Shown here: piece after piece, positions 33,822 to 42,057 of the stretch
Layout of the letters: each line of letters opens with the position of its first letter
Numbering within the stretch: position 1 is the stretch's first letter
NCBI RefSeq assembly: GCF_000422905.1
Contig: NZ_KE383949.1
Location: 62,001 to 126,000, forward strand
DNA: 64,000 nt
Source: Paenibacillus alginolyticus DSM 5050 = NBRC 15375
GTDB taxonomy: Bacteria; Bacillota; Bacilli; Paenibacillales; NBRC-103111
Direction of reading: 5' to 3'
Made by a program: the position numbers and the translations under genes
The notes under the pieces: generated by a model
What the model was told of the DNA's origin: nothing
The model's database searches: none
The model's input: only the letters and a program-made list of their open reading frames with translations

Positions 33822-34433
33822 ATGCTGGGGGTTAGATTCAGCTTCCACAACAAACCCTGTATTGCGAGCCTCATAGTCAAGAAGAGTCTGGTGATATTTC
33901 TTTTGCGGCAAAGCGGCGATGGTGACACTAGGACCCACTTCATAATCATTAAAATAAAGTTTGCCTTCCAAGGGGGCATACTTTTTTATTTTGTTCAGAT
34001 TAACGAATAGATGCATGTCCAATTTCACAAATTGGTGATCCGTTAATGCTTCTATGAAACTCGTAAACGCCACAAGAGATTCTACATTCTCTTCCATGAT
34101 GCCATCAGGTGTAACATATTGAATCGATTTGATACCAAACTCAACGTACCAGACATGATCTAGACGGATTTGAAAAGAAGCTTCCGAAGACGAGGCTTCT
34201 TCTAAATATCCTGCTTTTATTAGTAAATCGGTGTAAGGATATTGGTATGCTTGTGATAGCTTTCTCAAGGTGTCAGGGGATGGCTTGATGACATCATTCG
34301 TGGTACGATTACGTCCGAGCTCTAGATCCCTAATATAGGCATGAGACAAGCCGCTTTTACTTGCAACTTTCCGCAAGGACAATTTACCTCGTAACGTCTC
34401 GAGAAACTTGCCAAAGTGATTGCCGGGTTCCAA
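33792..34433 (-). CDS. XRE-family regulator with a large C-terminal domain
   Basis: This is a 213-residue protein with an N-terminal helix-turn-helix of the Cro/CI type (HFGKFLETLRGKLSLRKVAS, SGLSHAYIRDLELGRNR, TLRKLSQAYQ). An unrecognised C-terminal region of about 130 residues follows. TTG 34433 is taken as the start because GGGAGGTG lies 7 bp upstream; the open frame continues to TTG 34472. It is divergent from sigI, 197 bp away, and convergent with the membrane protein gene, with a 30-bp 3' overlap. A role at the sigI promoter is possible but unproven. Confidence 0.82.
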   Translation of the reverse strand: MEPGNHFGKFLETLRGKLSLRKVASKSGLSHAYIRDLELGRNRTTNDVIKPSPDTLRKLSQAYQYPYTDLLIKAGYLEEASSSEASFQIRLDHVWYVEFGIKSIQYVTPDGIMEENVESLVAFTSFIEALTDHQFVKLDMHLFVNLNKIKKYAPLEGKLYFNDYEVGPSVTIAALPQKKYHQTLLDYEARNTGFVVEAESNPQHSSLKAKFLT

Positions 34434-34576
34434 ATGAAACACCTCCCATGCCTTTAATTGTAAAGGATTCAAGGTTAAAATGAAACCTTACATGAGGTTT
34501 AATTTGCCATTAGGTGCCCAATTGGACATCTATGGTATAATAAATTTACTTTTTATTTGTGATTGCATATAATTGT

Positions 34577-34606
34577 ACCCCCCGAATTGTTATACATAGG
34601 GACGAA
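34577..34606 (+). promoter_or_regulatory. Candidate SigI-type autoregulatory promoter
   Basis: ACCCCCC (34577-34583) and CGAA (34603-34606) lie upstream of sigI. SigI promoters in Bacillus and Clostridium have a C-run -35 and a CGAA -10. The 19-bp gap here is wider than I would expect, so the pairing is tentative. Confidence 0.4.
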
Positions 34607-34630
34607 ACTACTATACTGTGAGGTGGAACG

Positions 34631-35410
34631 GTGCTACTGGTACTATTCAAAAAGTTCCTTGGAAAGAAGGAACCCCAGGGACAAAGTGAACCGCATGCCT
34701 CTTCCCTTGAGGTAACCATACATCAAATACAAGCAGGAGACCTAAGACTTAGGAACCAATTTATTGCTGACTACCAGCCTTATGTGGCTAAAGTTACAAG
34801 TAGGTTTTGCAAGCGATATATCGACCCTGCACGAGATGACGAATTTAGTATCGCATTAGCAGCGTTTAATGAAGCGATTAATCAATATTCTTCCGTTATG
34901 GGAAGGTCTTTCTTAGGCTTTGCAGAAACGGTCATACGGAGAAGATTAATTGATTTCTTACGTAAAGAACAGCGTTTCAAAGGTCAGATTCCTTACAGCT
35001 CGTTCGATCAAGAAGATGATGAAGATAACCTACTCAATCCAATTGAGGTTCATCAAGCGATTGAAGCTTATGAAAAGCAAAAGGGACTTGAAGAGCGGCG
35101 AAGTGAAATTATGGATTTTAGCCGATGTTTAAGTGATTTTGATATCGATTTCTCTGAATTGACAGAAGCATCCCCTAAACACGACGATTCCCGGCAAATG
35201 CTGTTCGGTATCGGCCGCACGCTAGCACAGGATGCAGAGCTTATGCGTACTCTTCTGACGAAACGGCAGCTGCCGATTAAAGAGCTGCTGGAGCAAGTTC
35301 AGGTTTCCAGAAAAACTTTGGAGAGAAACCGTAAGTATTTGATTGCGATAGCTCTCATTTTTAACGGACCCTACCCTTACTTGCGAGATTATTTGCATAT
35401 TCGAGAATGA
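34631..35410 (+). CDS. sigI: RNA polymerase sigma factor SigI
   Basis: This is a 259-residue sigma-70-family factor of the SigI class. The region-2 part covers IQAGDLRLRNQFIADYQPYVAKVTS, DDEFSIALAAFNEAINQYS and SFLGFAETVIRRRLIDFLRKEQR. The C-terminal region-4-like part has the SigI-specific SRKTLERNRKYLIAIALIFNGPYPYLRDYL. In Bacillus SigI responds to heat, and in cellulolytic clostridia paralogues respond to extracellular polysaccharides, through RsgI sensors. The start is GTG 34631 behind AGGTGGA. The rsgI gene follows after 29 bp, the normal arrangement. Confidence 0.92.
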   Translation: MLLVLFKKFLGKKEPQGQSEPHASSLEVTIHQIQAGDLRLRNQFIADYQPYVAKVTSRFCKRYIDPARDDEFSIALAAFNEAINQYSSVMGRSFLGFAETVIRRRLIDFLRKEQRFKGQIPYSSFDQEDDEDNLLNPIEVHQAIEAYEKQKGLEERRSEIMDFSRCLSDFDIDFSELTEASPKHDDSRQMLFGIGRTLAQDAELMRTLLTKRQLPIKELLEQVQVSRKTLERNRKYLIAIALIFNGPYPYLRDYLHIRE

Positions 35411-35439
35411 GGAAAGCATAAAGAAAGGAAGAACAGCGC

Positions 35440-36834
35440 ATGAACAAGGGAATCGTAATGGAAATAAGCGACAGCTCCATTATTGTCATGAATCCAGAGG
35501 GTCGGTTCGATAAGCTTCCGAGGGGAACGCGGAATTGTGAAGTTGGGGAAGAGATACTGTACGCGCCTGTGAAGCGGCGAATGCGTGTACCGCAAATAGC
35601 TATTGCATCAGGACTGGCGGCCGCAATTGTACTATGTTTTGTCTTGGTATCAACGTTGACTGGGACCGCACCAGGAGGCCAAGTGGTTGCCTACGTAACG
35701 ATAGATATCAATCCTAGTGTTGAAATAGGAATTGATAATGATGAAATTGTTCAGGATTTAACTGGATTAAATTCAGATGGCAATGACTTAATTAAAACGT
35801 TAGTCTATAAGGGGAAGTCATTAGAAGCTGTCACATCTGATATTTTAGACAAAGCCGAGCAGGGAGCGCTTGCTAGAGGTGAAGGAGATATCATCATCAG
35901 CTCTACGATTGTTGGACAAAAAACGGATGTGGATGATCAAGCCATTGCTACGAAGCTGAAAGCTCAGGTTAATAAGCATATAGAGCAATCGCATCCGGAT
36001 CAAGTGAAGAATTATGAAGTGACCGCGTTCGCCGCCCCTCAAGAAGTAAGACAAGAGGCGAAGGCCAACGGTGTATCAGCCGGGAAGTACGCGATATATT
36101 TGAATGCGGTAGACAATGGTGCGAAAGTATCTCTCGACGACATCAAGACGGTGTCGATTCATCAACTCGCGAAGGATAACGGCGGAATTGATAAATTGGT
36201 AAAACCGGATAAGCCGATCGATAAATCGTCTCTGCAAAGGCTAATCGCAGATGAAAAATCCGGAAAGCTCAGCGAGAAGATTCAGCAAATTCAGGAAGAG
36301 AAATCGGCCGAAGACAAGAACAACGATAAGAACGATAAAAATAACAATAGTAAGAATGGCAATAATGGCAAGGCTACGGTGAAACCAACACCGACACCTA
36401 CTCCGAAAAATGACAGGAACGACAACAGGAACGACAATAATAATAAAAATGACAAGAACGACAATAAGAACGATAACAAGAGCGACAATAAGAACGATAA
36501 CAAGAGCGACAACAAGAACGATAACAAGAACGACAATAAAAACGGCAATGATCGTAATAATGACAACAAACCAACGCCAAAGCCGAGCCGCTCGGGTGAT
36601 GGTAATGGGGATGATTCAAAGAATGAATCATCCTCAAAGCCTAGAGAGACATCAACGCCAAAGCCTACTGTAAAGCCTTCCAGTAAGCCAACAAGCTCAA
36701 GCAAACCGACGGATAAGTCATCTGACAAGCAAACGCAGAAACCCAAATCAGAAAATGATAGAAGCACCATTTTTCCTTGGAGCTGGAGCGATCGGAACAA
36801 AGATTCAAACAATCACGATGATAATAGGGATTAG
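35440..36834 (+). CDS. rsgI: Membrane anti-sigma factor RsgI
   Basis: This 464-residue single-pass membrane protein inhibits SigI. Residues 1-45 form the cytoplasmic RsgI_N domain (KGIVMEISDSSIIVMNPEG), and residues about 52-74 span the membrane. The outer domain starts with AYVTIDINPSVEIGID; N91-P92 is the site where RsgI proteins are known to self-cleave during signalling. After about residue 285 the protein is low-complexity: Asn/Asp/Lys repeats, then Pro/Ser/Lys-rich stretches, probably crossing the cell wall. There is no carbohydrate-binding module, unlike clostridial RsgI proteins, so the signal may be heat or wall stress. The start ATG follows AAAGGAAG. Confidence 0.9.
   Translation: MNKGIVMEISDSSIIVMNPEGRFDKLPRGTRNCEVGEEILYAPVKRRMRVPQIAIASGLAAAIVLCFVLVSTLTGTAPGGQVVAYVTIDINPSVEIGIDNDEIVQDLTGLNSDGNDLIKTLVYKGKSLEAVTSDILDKAEQGALARGEGDIIISSTIVGQKTDVDDQAIATKLKAQVNKHIEQSHPDQVKNYEVTAFAAPQEVRQEAKANGVSAGKYAIYLNAVDNGAKVSLDDIKTVSIHQLAKDNGGIDKLVKPDKPIDKSSLQRLIADEKSGKLSEKIQQIQEEKSAEDKNNDKNDKNNNSKNGNNGKATVKPTPTPTPKNDRNDNRNDNNNKNDKNDNKNDNKSDNKNDNKSDNKNDNKNDNKNGNDRNNDNKPTPKPSRSGDGNGDDSKNESSSKPRETSTPKPTVKPSSKPTSSSKPTDKSSDKQTQKPKSENDRSTIFPWSWSDRNKDSNNHDDNRD
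36408..36560 (+). repeat. Degenerate 12-30 bp repeats encoding Asn/Asp/Lys linker in RsgI
   Basis: Repeated units such as AACGATAACAAGAGCGAC code for KNDN/KSDN peptides in the extracytoplasmic part of RsgI. This DNA could change length by slippage while keeping frame. Confidence 0.75.
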
Positions 36835-36870
36835 TAGAAGTTAATAGAATAGAATAAGTACATAATATAT

Positions 36871-36930
36871 CACCCTAGGCATACTTCACTTATATGTGAA
36901 GACTTGTCTAGGGTGTTTGTGTATGTTTTA
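36871..36930. terminator. Hairpin between convergent rsgI and PepSY genes
   Basis: CACCCTAG pairs with CTAGGGTG, and an inner CTTCAC/GTGAAG stem extends it. T-rich sequence follows. It overlaps the first bases after the PepSY stop and probably serves both convergent genes. Confidence 0.7.
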
Positions 36931-38079
36931 TTCGGCAGGGCTCATCGAAGGAACCATGGTTGTTGGAGGAGATTCCTTGATGCGGGAAGAGCTTCTACTT
37001 CTGCGGCGAGCTTTAGCTTTGAATTGCCAAATGACCAAGCCGGTAATCATGAGGAACAAGGGCATCATGCCCATCAGGAAGCTTCCGATTCTTACGGGTG
37101 TACCGCCCCATGCTGCGAAATGCAAGCCCCTTTTCCAAGCACTATAAAATGCCATTGGAGCATTCGGGTTGGTTTTACCTAAAATTTCACCCGTATAAGG
37201 GTCTTCATAGACGGTAACATTGCTGGTACCACTCGGACTATACCCTTCTTTCATCGCTAACTGATAAGTTTGATCAGGCTTTGTGGGCAGTTGAACTCGT
37301 ACCAGCTTGTGGTTAGGAAAACGTTCTTGCGCTTTTTGAACGATGGTGTCAAGAGAAAGTGGTGAACCGTTCATCTTTGTTGTTTTGCTCCAAGAGGCAG
37401 CTGCTTCGATTTTGGTCGACAATCCGAACCATCCAAGCACATATTTATCAAGTTGATATGCCGTACCTGTAAGAGCGAAGACGAGAAGGAAAGGAATGGT
37501 TATGATACCAACTGTTTTATGTAGTCCTAAATTGAGGGCAAGCTTACCTTTGTTTCGAATAATTCGGAAGCCAAGAGCGAATTTGCGAAGGCCAGGCCAC
37601 CATAGATAAGCACCAGTGACTAGAATGATGATGAGACCGATACCCATGAAGCCGACGACAATGGAAGCATTAGCTTTGCCAAGTACATCCTGGGCAAGTA
37701 GATAACGATGTATTTGCAGAACCTTCGTAAAGAAGACATTTCGATTAGGTCCTACAGGCCCAAGTACATGGGCGGAACCTGGATCAACGTAAACATTTTG
37801 AGTAGATACTTTGCCATTCACGTCCTTGGATAGTCTCACCTGATAAAGACCATCTTCTGTCGAAAGCTCGATACGATCCATTTTGAACCCTGGAAAAGCT
37901 TGCTCCGCACTATGCTGAACATCTTGTAATCCCGATGTAGGCTGATAAAGTTGTGGATGCATCCATTTCTCTACATCATTTTCGATGACAAGCAGACTGC
38001 CTGTCGTACAGATGACAACAATGAATAAGCCTAGTATTAAACTTATCCAAAGATGAATTTGTAACAATAATTTACGCAT
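36928..38079 (-). CDS. PepSY-associated transmembrane protein, probably iron-regulated
   Basis: This 383-residue membrane protein has four transmembrane segments and two PepSY-type outer domains. Conserved histidines sit at membrane edges: LLQIHLWISL, VLQIHRYLLA, LGLHKTVGI and GLHFAAWGG. Such proteins are thought to move electrons for ferric-siderophore reduction or related redox work. The start is ATG 38079, 5 bp behind AAGGGG; an upstream ATG at 38094 is less likely. Two Fur-type boxes lie 19-69 bp upstream, which supports expression under iron limitation. The gene is convergent with rsgI and divergent from an aldo/keto reductase. Confidence 0.88.
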   Translation of the reverse strand: MRKLLLQIHLWISLILGLFIVVICTTGSLLVIENDVEKWMHPQLYQPTSGLQDVQHSAEQAFPGFKMDRIELSTEDGLYQVRLSKDVNGKVSTQNVYVDPGSAHVLGPVGPNRNVFFTKVLQIHRYLLAQDVLGKANASIVVGFMGIGLIIILVTGAYLWWPGLRKFALGFRIIRNKGKLALNLGLHKTVGIITIPFLLVFALTGTAYQLDKYVLGWFGLSTKIEAAASWSKTTKMNGSPLSLDTIVQKAQERFPNHKLVRVQLPTKPDQTYQLAMKEGYSPSGTSNVTVYEDPYTGEILGKTNPNAPMAFYSAWKRGLHFAAWGGTPVRIGSFLMGMMPLFLMITGLVIWQFKAKARRRSRSSSRIKESPPTTMVPSMSPAE

Positions 38080-38097
38080 AATGGCCCCTTCCATAAC

Positions 38098-38112
38098 TGA
38101 GAATGATTATCA
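38098..38112. promoter_or_regulatory. Fur box 1
   Basis: TGAGAATGATTATCA matches the 7-1-7 Fur consensus TGATAATNATTATCA with one mismatch. It lies about 19 bp upstream of the PepSY protein start. Confidence 0.8.
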
Positions 38113-38133
38113 TAATCATGAATCTGTTTGTAA

Positions 38134-38148
38134 TGATAATGATTATCA
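38134..38148. promoter_or_regulatory. Fur box 2
   Basis: TGATAATGATTATCA is a perfect 7-1-7 Fur box, 36 bp from box 1. Two boxes suggest tight iron repression of the PepSY gene. Confidence 0.85.
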
Positions 38149-38313
38149 GTTTCATTGTCAACACATTTATAGCCGTTCAACTACAGATTTCTATCATTGA
38201 ATATTGTGACAGCGTTTACAATTGCCTGCTTCATGGAAACTAGGACCGAGTTGTATTACAATAGTTGTAACCGCAATTATGATTGATTTTCTTAGTTGGA
38301 AGGAGATTTTGGC

Positions 38314-39327
38314 TTGAGATATTCGACTTTCGGTAAATCCGGCTACAACGTTTCATCACTTGGATTTGGTGCTATGAATCTTCCAGGTGTACCTCTAGAG
38401 CAGGCAAGAGAAGCATTGAATTACGCCTTGGATCACGGCATTAATTATATCGATACGGCAGCAGCCTACCGGAACAGCGAGGAAATTATCGGCGAGTGCA
38501 TCTCCCATCGCAGACAGGAATATTTCTTAGCGACGAAGACAGGGGCACGTGATTACGAGACGGCGAAAGCAGAGATTGAGCGAAGCTTGGTTCGTATGAA
38601 AACAGACCATGTAGATTTACTGCAAATTCACTACGTGAACTATGTGAGTGAGTTTAAGAAAGCAATGGATATTGGCGGCGCCTATGAAGCTGCTCTTGAG
38701 GCACAACGGGAAGGGAAAGTGCGATTTATCGGCATTTCCGGACATCGCCCGGATTTACTTGCGAAATGGATCGCCAAAGGGCAATTTTCGCAGATTTTGT
38801 TTCATCTCAATTTGGCACAGCCGTTTGCACTGGATGAGCTGATCCCAAAAGCGACTGAGATGGATTTAATGAAAGTGGCGATGAAGCCTTTGTCCGGCGG
38901 ATTCATTCAACCGGTTGATCGTGCCATCCGCTATCCGTACAGTCAAGACGTGCATGTGACGATTTCTGGGATGGTGAGTGTCAAAGAAGTGCAAGAAAAC
39001 TTGGCTGCACAGGAGCAAGAAGTAGGAGCCGAGGAGCGCCAGGAACTGGAGCAATTGGCGATAGAGCTGGGTCAACATGATTGCAGACGCTGCAATTATT
39101 GTTCTTGTCCGCTCGAAATCTCAATTCCGGATGTGATGATTGCAAGTAGATTTAGAGAGAAATTCGGGTTGCTGCCGAAGGGTGACGGATTTTTCCAAAG
39201 ACAAAAGGATAGAATAATAGGCTGTGCAGACCATGATCCATGCAAAGAGAAACCGCTTTGCGAAGAGAAGTGCCCTTACCAGCTGCCGATGCAGTCGGTG
39301 GTGCAGAAGGCCGCATCTTATTATTAA
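38314..39327 (+). CDS. Aldo/keto reductase with a C-terminal ferredoxin-like cysteine cluster
   Basis: This 337-residue protein is an NADPH-dependent reductase of carbonyls, judged by its barrel. It has D47 and Y52 in NYIDTAAAYRNSE, K75 in FLATKTG and H106 in LLQIHY. The C-terminal 90 residues carry CRRCNYCSCPLEISIPD and CADHDPCKEKPLCEEKCP, two cysteine clusters typical of iron-sulphur-bearing members. The start is TTG 38314, 8 bp behind AAGGAG; a TTG at 38296 is in frame but has no ribosome site of its own. The gene stands alone between the PepSY gene and pepA, and the long hexamer repeat follows it. Confidence 0.85.
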   Translation: MRYSTFGKSGYNVSSLGFGAMNLPGVPLEQAREALNYALDHGINYIDTAAAYRNSEEIIGECISHRRQEYFLATKTGARDYETAKAEIERSLVRMKTDHVDLLQIHYVNYVSEFKKAMDIGGAYEAALEAQREGKVRFIGISGHRPDLLAKWIAKGQFSQILFHLNLAQPFALDELIPKATEMDLMKVAMKPLSGGFIQPVDRAIRYPYSQDVHVTISGMVSVKEVQENLAAQEQEVGAEERQELEQLAIELGQHDCRRCNYCSCPLEISIPDVMIASRFREKFGLLPKGDGFFQRQKDRIIGCADHDPCKEKPLCEEKCPYQLPMQSVVQKAASYY

Positions 39328-39360
39328 TTTGAGAGAACGATAGAAATTATAGATACTACA

Positions 39361-39462
39361 GAAACAGAAACAGAAACAGAAACAGAAACAGAAACAGAAA
39401 CAGAAACAGAAACAGAAACAGAAACAGAAACAGAAACAGAAACAGAAACAGAAACAGAAACA
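39361..39462 (+). repeat. GAAACA hexanucleotide microsatellite, 17 perfect units
   Basis: Seventeen uninterrupted GAAACA units lie between the aldo/keto reductase and pepA genes, flanked by ACTACAGAAA-type partial units. The array ends 48 bp before the pepA start, about 30 bp before its ribosome site. Perfect hexamer runs change length by slippage, so promoter or leader spacing for pepA may vary. Confidence 0.95.
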
Positions 39463-39510
39463 GAAACTACGGAAACTACAGAAATTACTTGAAGGTAAGG
39501 AGAAGTATTT

Positions 39511-41019
39511 ATGTTTGATAAAATTACGGATGTAACAACGGGCGTATTTACGTCGTTGATTGATAATGAAACGGGGGCAGACGCAATTCTTGTCTGCCTA
39601 AGTGAAGCTGAGCTGCGTCAGGACGCTGTCCTGGGACTACCGCAGCTCGATCAGGCCCTTGAGCGCATGCGCGCAAAGGGCCTATTCACGGGCGCCTCAG
39701 GTGAGCTCGAGGCGCTGCCGACCCACGGGCTGCTGCCGTACGCGTACGTGTTCGTTGCGGGGCTCGGCCCCGCAGCGTCACGCGATACGCTGCGCGCAGC
39801 CGCGGTGTTCGCAGCGCGCAAGGCGCTCGCGCTGCAGTTCGAACGCTTGGCGCTGAAGCTGCCAAGCGGGTTCGACAGCCGGTCAGCCGCCTCGGCGCTG
39901 ACCGAAGGGCTGCTCCTCGGTACGTACCGCATCGCGGCGTACCGCAAGAACGAGCCTGCGCGCGCGGAGCTGCGTCAGGCGGTACTGCTCACAGAAGCGG
40001 CTGCGGATGCAGCGCTTCTGGAGGGGGCGATCGCTGCCGCTGAGGCGGTTGCGGAGGGCACGAACTATGCCCGGGATCTCACGAACCTCCCGGGCAATAG
40101 GCTCATTCCGGCTTCCATCGCAGAGGAAGCCGTTCGGCTCGCCCAGCACTACGGCTTCGACTGCGAAGTGCTGGACGAGCACGAGATTGCCGCCCGCGGG
40201 ATGGGCGGTCTTACCGCGGTTGGCGCAGGCAGCGTCAACCCTCCGCGCATGATCACCCTGCAGTATAAGGGTGATCCGGACTCCGCCGACGTGCTGGGCC
40301 TTGTCGGCAAGGGTGTGACCTTCGATACTGGCGGGATCTCGATGAAGAAGCCCGATGGCATGGAAGAAATGATCAGCGATATGGGCGGAGCCGCTACACT
40401 GCTCGGTGCCATGCATGTCATCGGTCAGCTGAAGCCGAAGGTGAACCTGGTCGTGGTTATCCCTGCGGCAGAGAACATGACGTCTGGCTCTGCCTATCGT
40501 CCTGGTGATATCGTGACAATGCTTAGCGGACATTCCGTGGAAGTGTTGAATACAGATGCGGAAGGCCGCATTATTTTGGCCGATGGCTTGACCTACGCCA
40601 AGCAGCTGGGAGCGAATCGTCTGATTGATGTCGCGACACTAACAGGAGCCATCTTAATCTGTTTCGCTGATGTAGCGACTGGCGCTGTTACGAACGATGA
40701 CGAGTTTCTGAAACCACTGCTCCAAGCAGCTTCGACGGCTGGTGAAAAAGTATGGCAGCTGCCAAACTATCCGGAGTATCGCGCCATGCTGAAAAGTGAT
40801 GTCGCCGATATTAAGAATGCGACTTCATCCGATCGCTGGGCAGGGGCCATTACAGCTGGTCTGTTCATCGGCTTCTTCGCCGAAGAAACGCCTTGGATCC
40901 ATCTGGATACAGGCGGCACGGCTTGGTTATGGTCGGCCAAAGGCATCGAACCTAAAGGTGCAACAGGTGTCATGGTTCGTACTTTAGCGACTTATTTGTG
41001 TGGGAACGAACATAAATAG
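39511..41019 (+). CDS. pepA: Leucyl aminopeptidase (M17)
   Basis: This 502-residue cytosolic metallo-aminopeptidase removes N-terminal residues from peptides. The C-terminal catalytic domain shows GKGVTFDTGGISMKKPDGME, GGAATLLGAM, and the signature NTDAEGRIILADGL with metal-binding Asp and Glu. The N-terminal domain (about 1-170) is variable, as usual. Its DNA, about 39650-40350, is markedly richer in GC than the rest of the gene. The start ATG follows AAGGAGA. A long hexamer repeat lies just upstream. PepA in some bacteria also binds DNA; nothing here tests that. Confidence 0.92.
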   Translation: MFDKITDVTTGVFTSLIDNETGADAILVCLSEAELRQDAVLGLPQLDQALERMRAKGLFTGASGELEALPTHGLLPYAYVFVAGLGPAASRDTLRAAAVFAARKALALQFERLALKLPSGFDSRSAASALTEGLLLGTYRIAAYRKNEPARAELRQAVLLTEAAADAALLEGAIAAAEAVAEGTNYARDLTNLPGNRLIPASIAEEAVRLAQHYGFDCEVLDEHEIAARGMGGLTAVGAGSVNPPRMITLQYKGDPDSADVLGLVGKGVTFDTGGISMKKPDGMEEMISDMGGAATLLGAMHVIGQLKPKVNLVVVIPAAENMTSGSAYRPGDIVTMLSGHSVEVLNTDAEGRIILADGLTYAKQLGANRLIDVATLTGAILICFADVATGAVTNDDEFLKPLLQAASTAGEKVWQLPNYPEYRAMLKSDVADIKNATSSDRWAGAITAGLFIGFFAEETPWIHLDTGGTAWLWSAKGIEPKGATGVMVRTLATYLCGNEHK

Positions 41020-41208
41020 CAGTCTTTAGGAGCTCTTATTTGTCTCAAATAAGCTTGCTTGCAGCAAATAGAAGCCCCTAAAGGCTCTAATCTACAGAAG
41101 AATGGAAGAAATCGGCATCATCTGATGAGGATAGAAGTCTCTAAAGACTCTTATTTGGAGGTTTTCACACGATTTTCACTAAATAACAGCCTTTGGAGAC
41201 TCTTAATT
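41014..41208 (+). repeat. Four imperfect palindromic units downstream of pepA
   Basis: Units of about 28 bp start near 41014, 41066, 41129 and 41181 (spacing 52, 63, 52). The pattern is AAATAG-AGTCTCTAAAGACT-CTTATTT with changes. Each is itself a small dyad (for example AGTCT/AGACT at 41136-41149). They occupy most of the 355-bp gene-free stretch 41020-41374, with the terminator filling the rest. The first unit begins inside the pepA stop region. Confidence 0.6.
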
Positions 41209-41282
41209 GGGAAGTATCACTAACATAAACGTACAAAAGCTCCCCTCAGTCTAGAGCTTACCGGGGTTTATCTATCAAACTC

Positions 41283-41367
41283 AAAAAAAAATCACCCGCC
41301 ATCGAGTTACTGTCATCCAACCACGAAGGTTGAATGACGTAATAACGCAAGGCAGGGTGATTTTTTT
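41283..41367. terminator. Long bidirectional terminator between convergent genes
   Basis: AAAAAATCACCC pairs with GGGTGATTTTTT. Inside is a second long stem, GTCATCCAACC/GGTTGAATGAC, with an ACGAA loop. A and T runs on both sides allow use by pepA and by the convergent gene at 41375. Confidence 0.85.
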
Positions 41368-41374
41368 AATCTTT

Positions 41375-41932
41375 CTACGCGCCGATACTTTGTCCAGCTG
41401 AAGCTGGCTGATTAACAGGCTTCTGAAGCAATTCATTCACATCGGAAATCCGAAGGACTAGACGGTTGATTTCATTTGTCGTATAAGAGAGATGCTCGGT
41501 GCGCTGTTCAAGCTGCGTTAAGGAAATGCCGATCCAATTTTTCTTGTTCCGACGTAGAAAAAGATCATATTTTAACACCGTCATTGTAGCGGCGAGGGGA
41601 TCTGGCTTGATATAGACATCTTTCATGACATCATCCATGTTGAAAAAGAGTTTCCCACGCTTCCATCTGACATACCCCGGCTCAAACAAGATAACAAGAA
41701 AATCAGAATCCGTCTTGTCCATGTTCTCCATTGTAATCAATCTTACAGCACCTTTAGCTTGATTCGGCTTAATGTACTGACTGGATCGAATATCGGGAAG
41801 GAAAGGAACAATGAGAAGCGGACATACGCTGGCGATATACAAATAAATGGTTGACTGGAACATGAGAGAGAGTACAATGAAAGTCAAAAAGAGTAATGAG
41901 CTTGTGATAAGACCAAAATGTTTTGGTTTCAT
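41375..41932 (-). CDS. Membrane-anchored protein of unknown function
   Basis: This is a 185-residue protein. Two adjacent transmembrane segments lie at about residues 7-26 and 29-47 (GLITSSLLFLTFIVLSLM, TIYLYIASVCPLLIVPF). The remaining 135 residues are probably cytoplasmic, beta-rich with many charged residues (VRWKRGKLFFNMDDVMKDVY), and resemble a small PH-like domain only by general appearance. I do not recognise the family. The start ATG at 41932 has a weak ribosome site. It is divergent from the MFS gene at 42058. Confidence 0.65.
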   Translation of the reverse strand: MKPKHFGLITSSLLFLTFIVLSLMFQSTIYLYIASVCPLLIVPFLPDIRSSQYIKPNQAKGAVRLITMENMDKTDSDFLVILFEPGYVRWKRGKLFFNMDDVMKDVYIKPDPLAATMTVLKYDLFLRRNKKNWIGISLTQLEQRTEHLSYTTNEINRLVLRISDVNELLQKPVNQPASAGQSIGA

Positions 41933-42057
41933 AATAGTTGGGTGATCCCGCCTGACATGGTAGATTAGGTAGTCAGTCCTATTTTAACATAAGCGCTCTA
42001 TAGTTTGTAAACTTTAAGATCAGTCATTCATCATAAGAATTACAGCAGGAGGCGAGT

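Noticed and set aside
36291-36812. 173-codon minus-strand frame opposite rsgI, rich in Leu/Ser/Phe
   Set aside because: It is the mirror of the Asn/Asp/Lys repeat DNA; the apparent hydrophobic protein is an artefact of the repeat.
39361-39462. Coding repeat (polypeptide of Glu/Thr or Asn/Arg repeats)
   Set aside because: No start with a ribosome site precedes the hexamer run in a frame that continues; it sits between a stop codon and the pepA leader.
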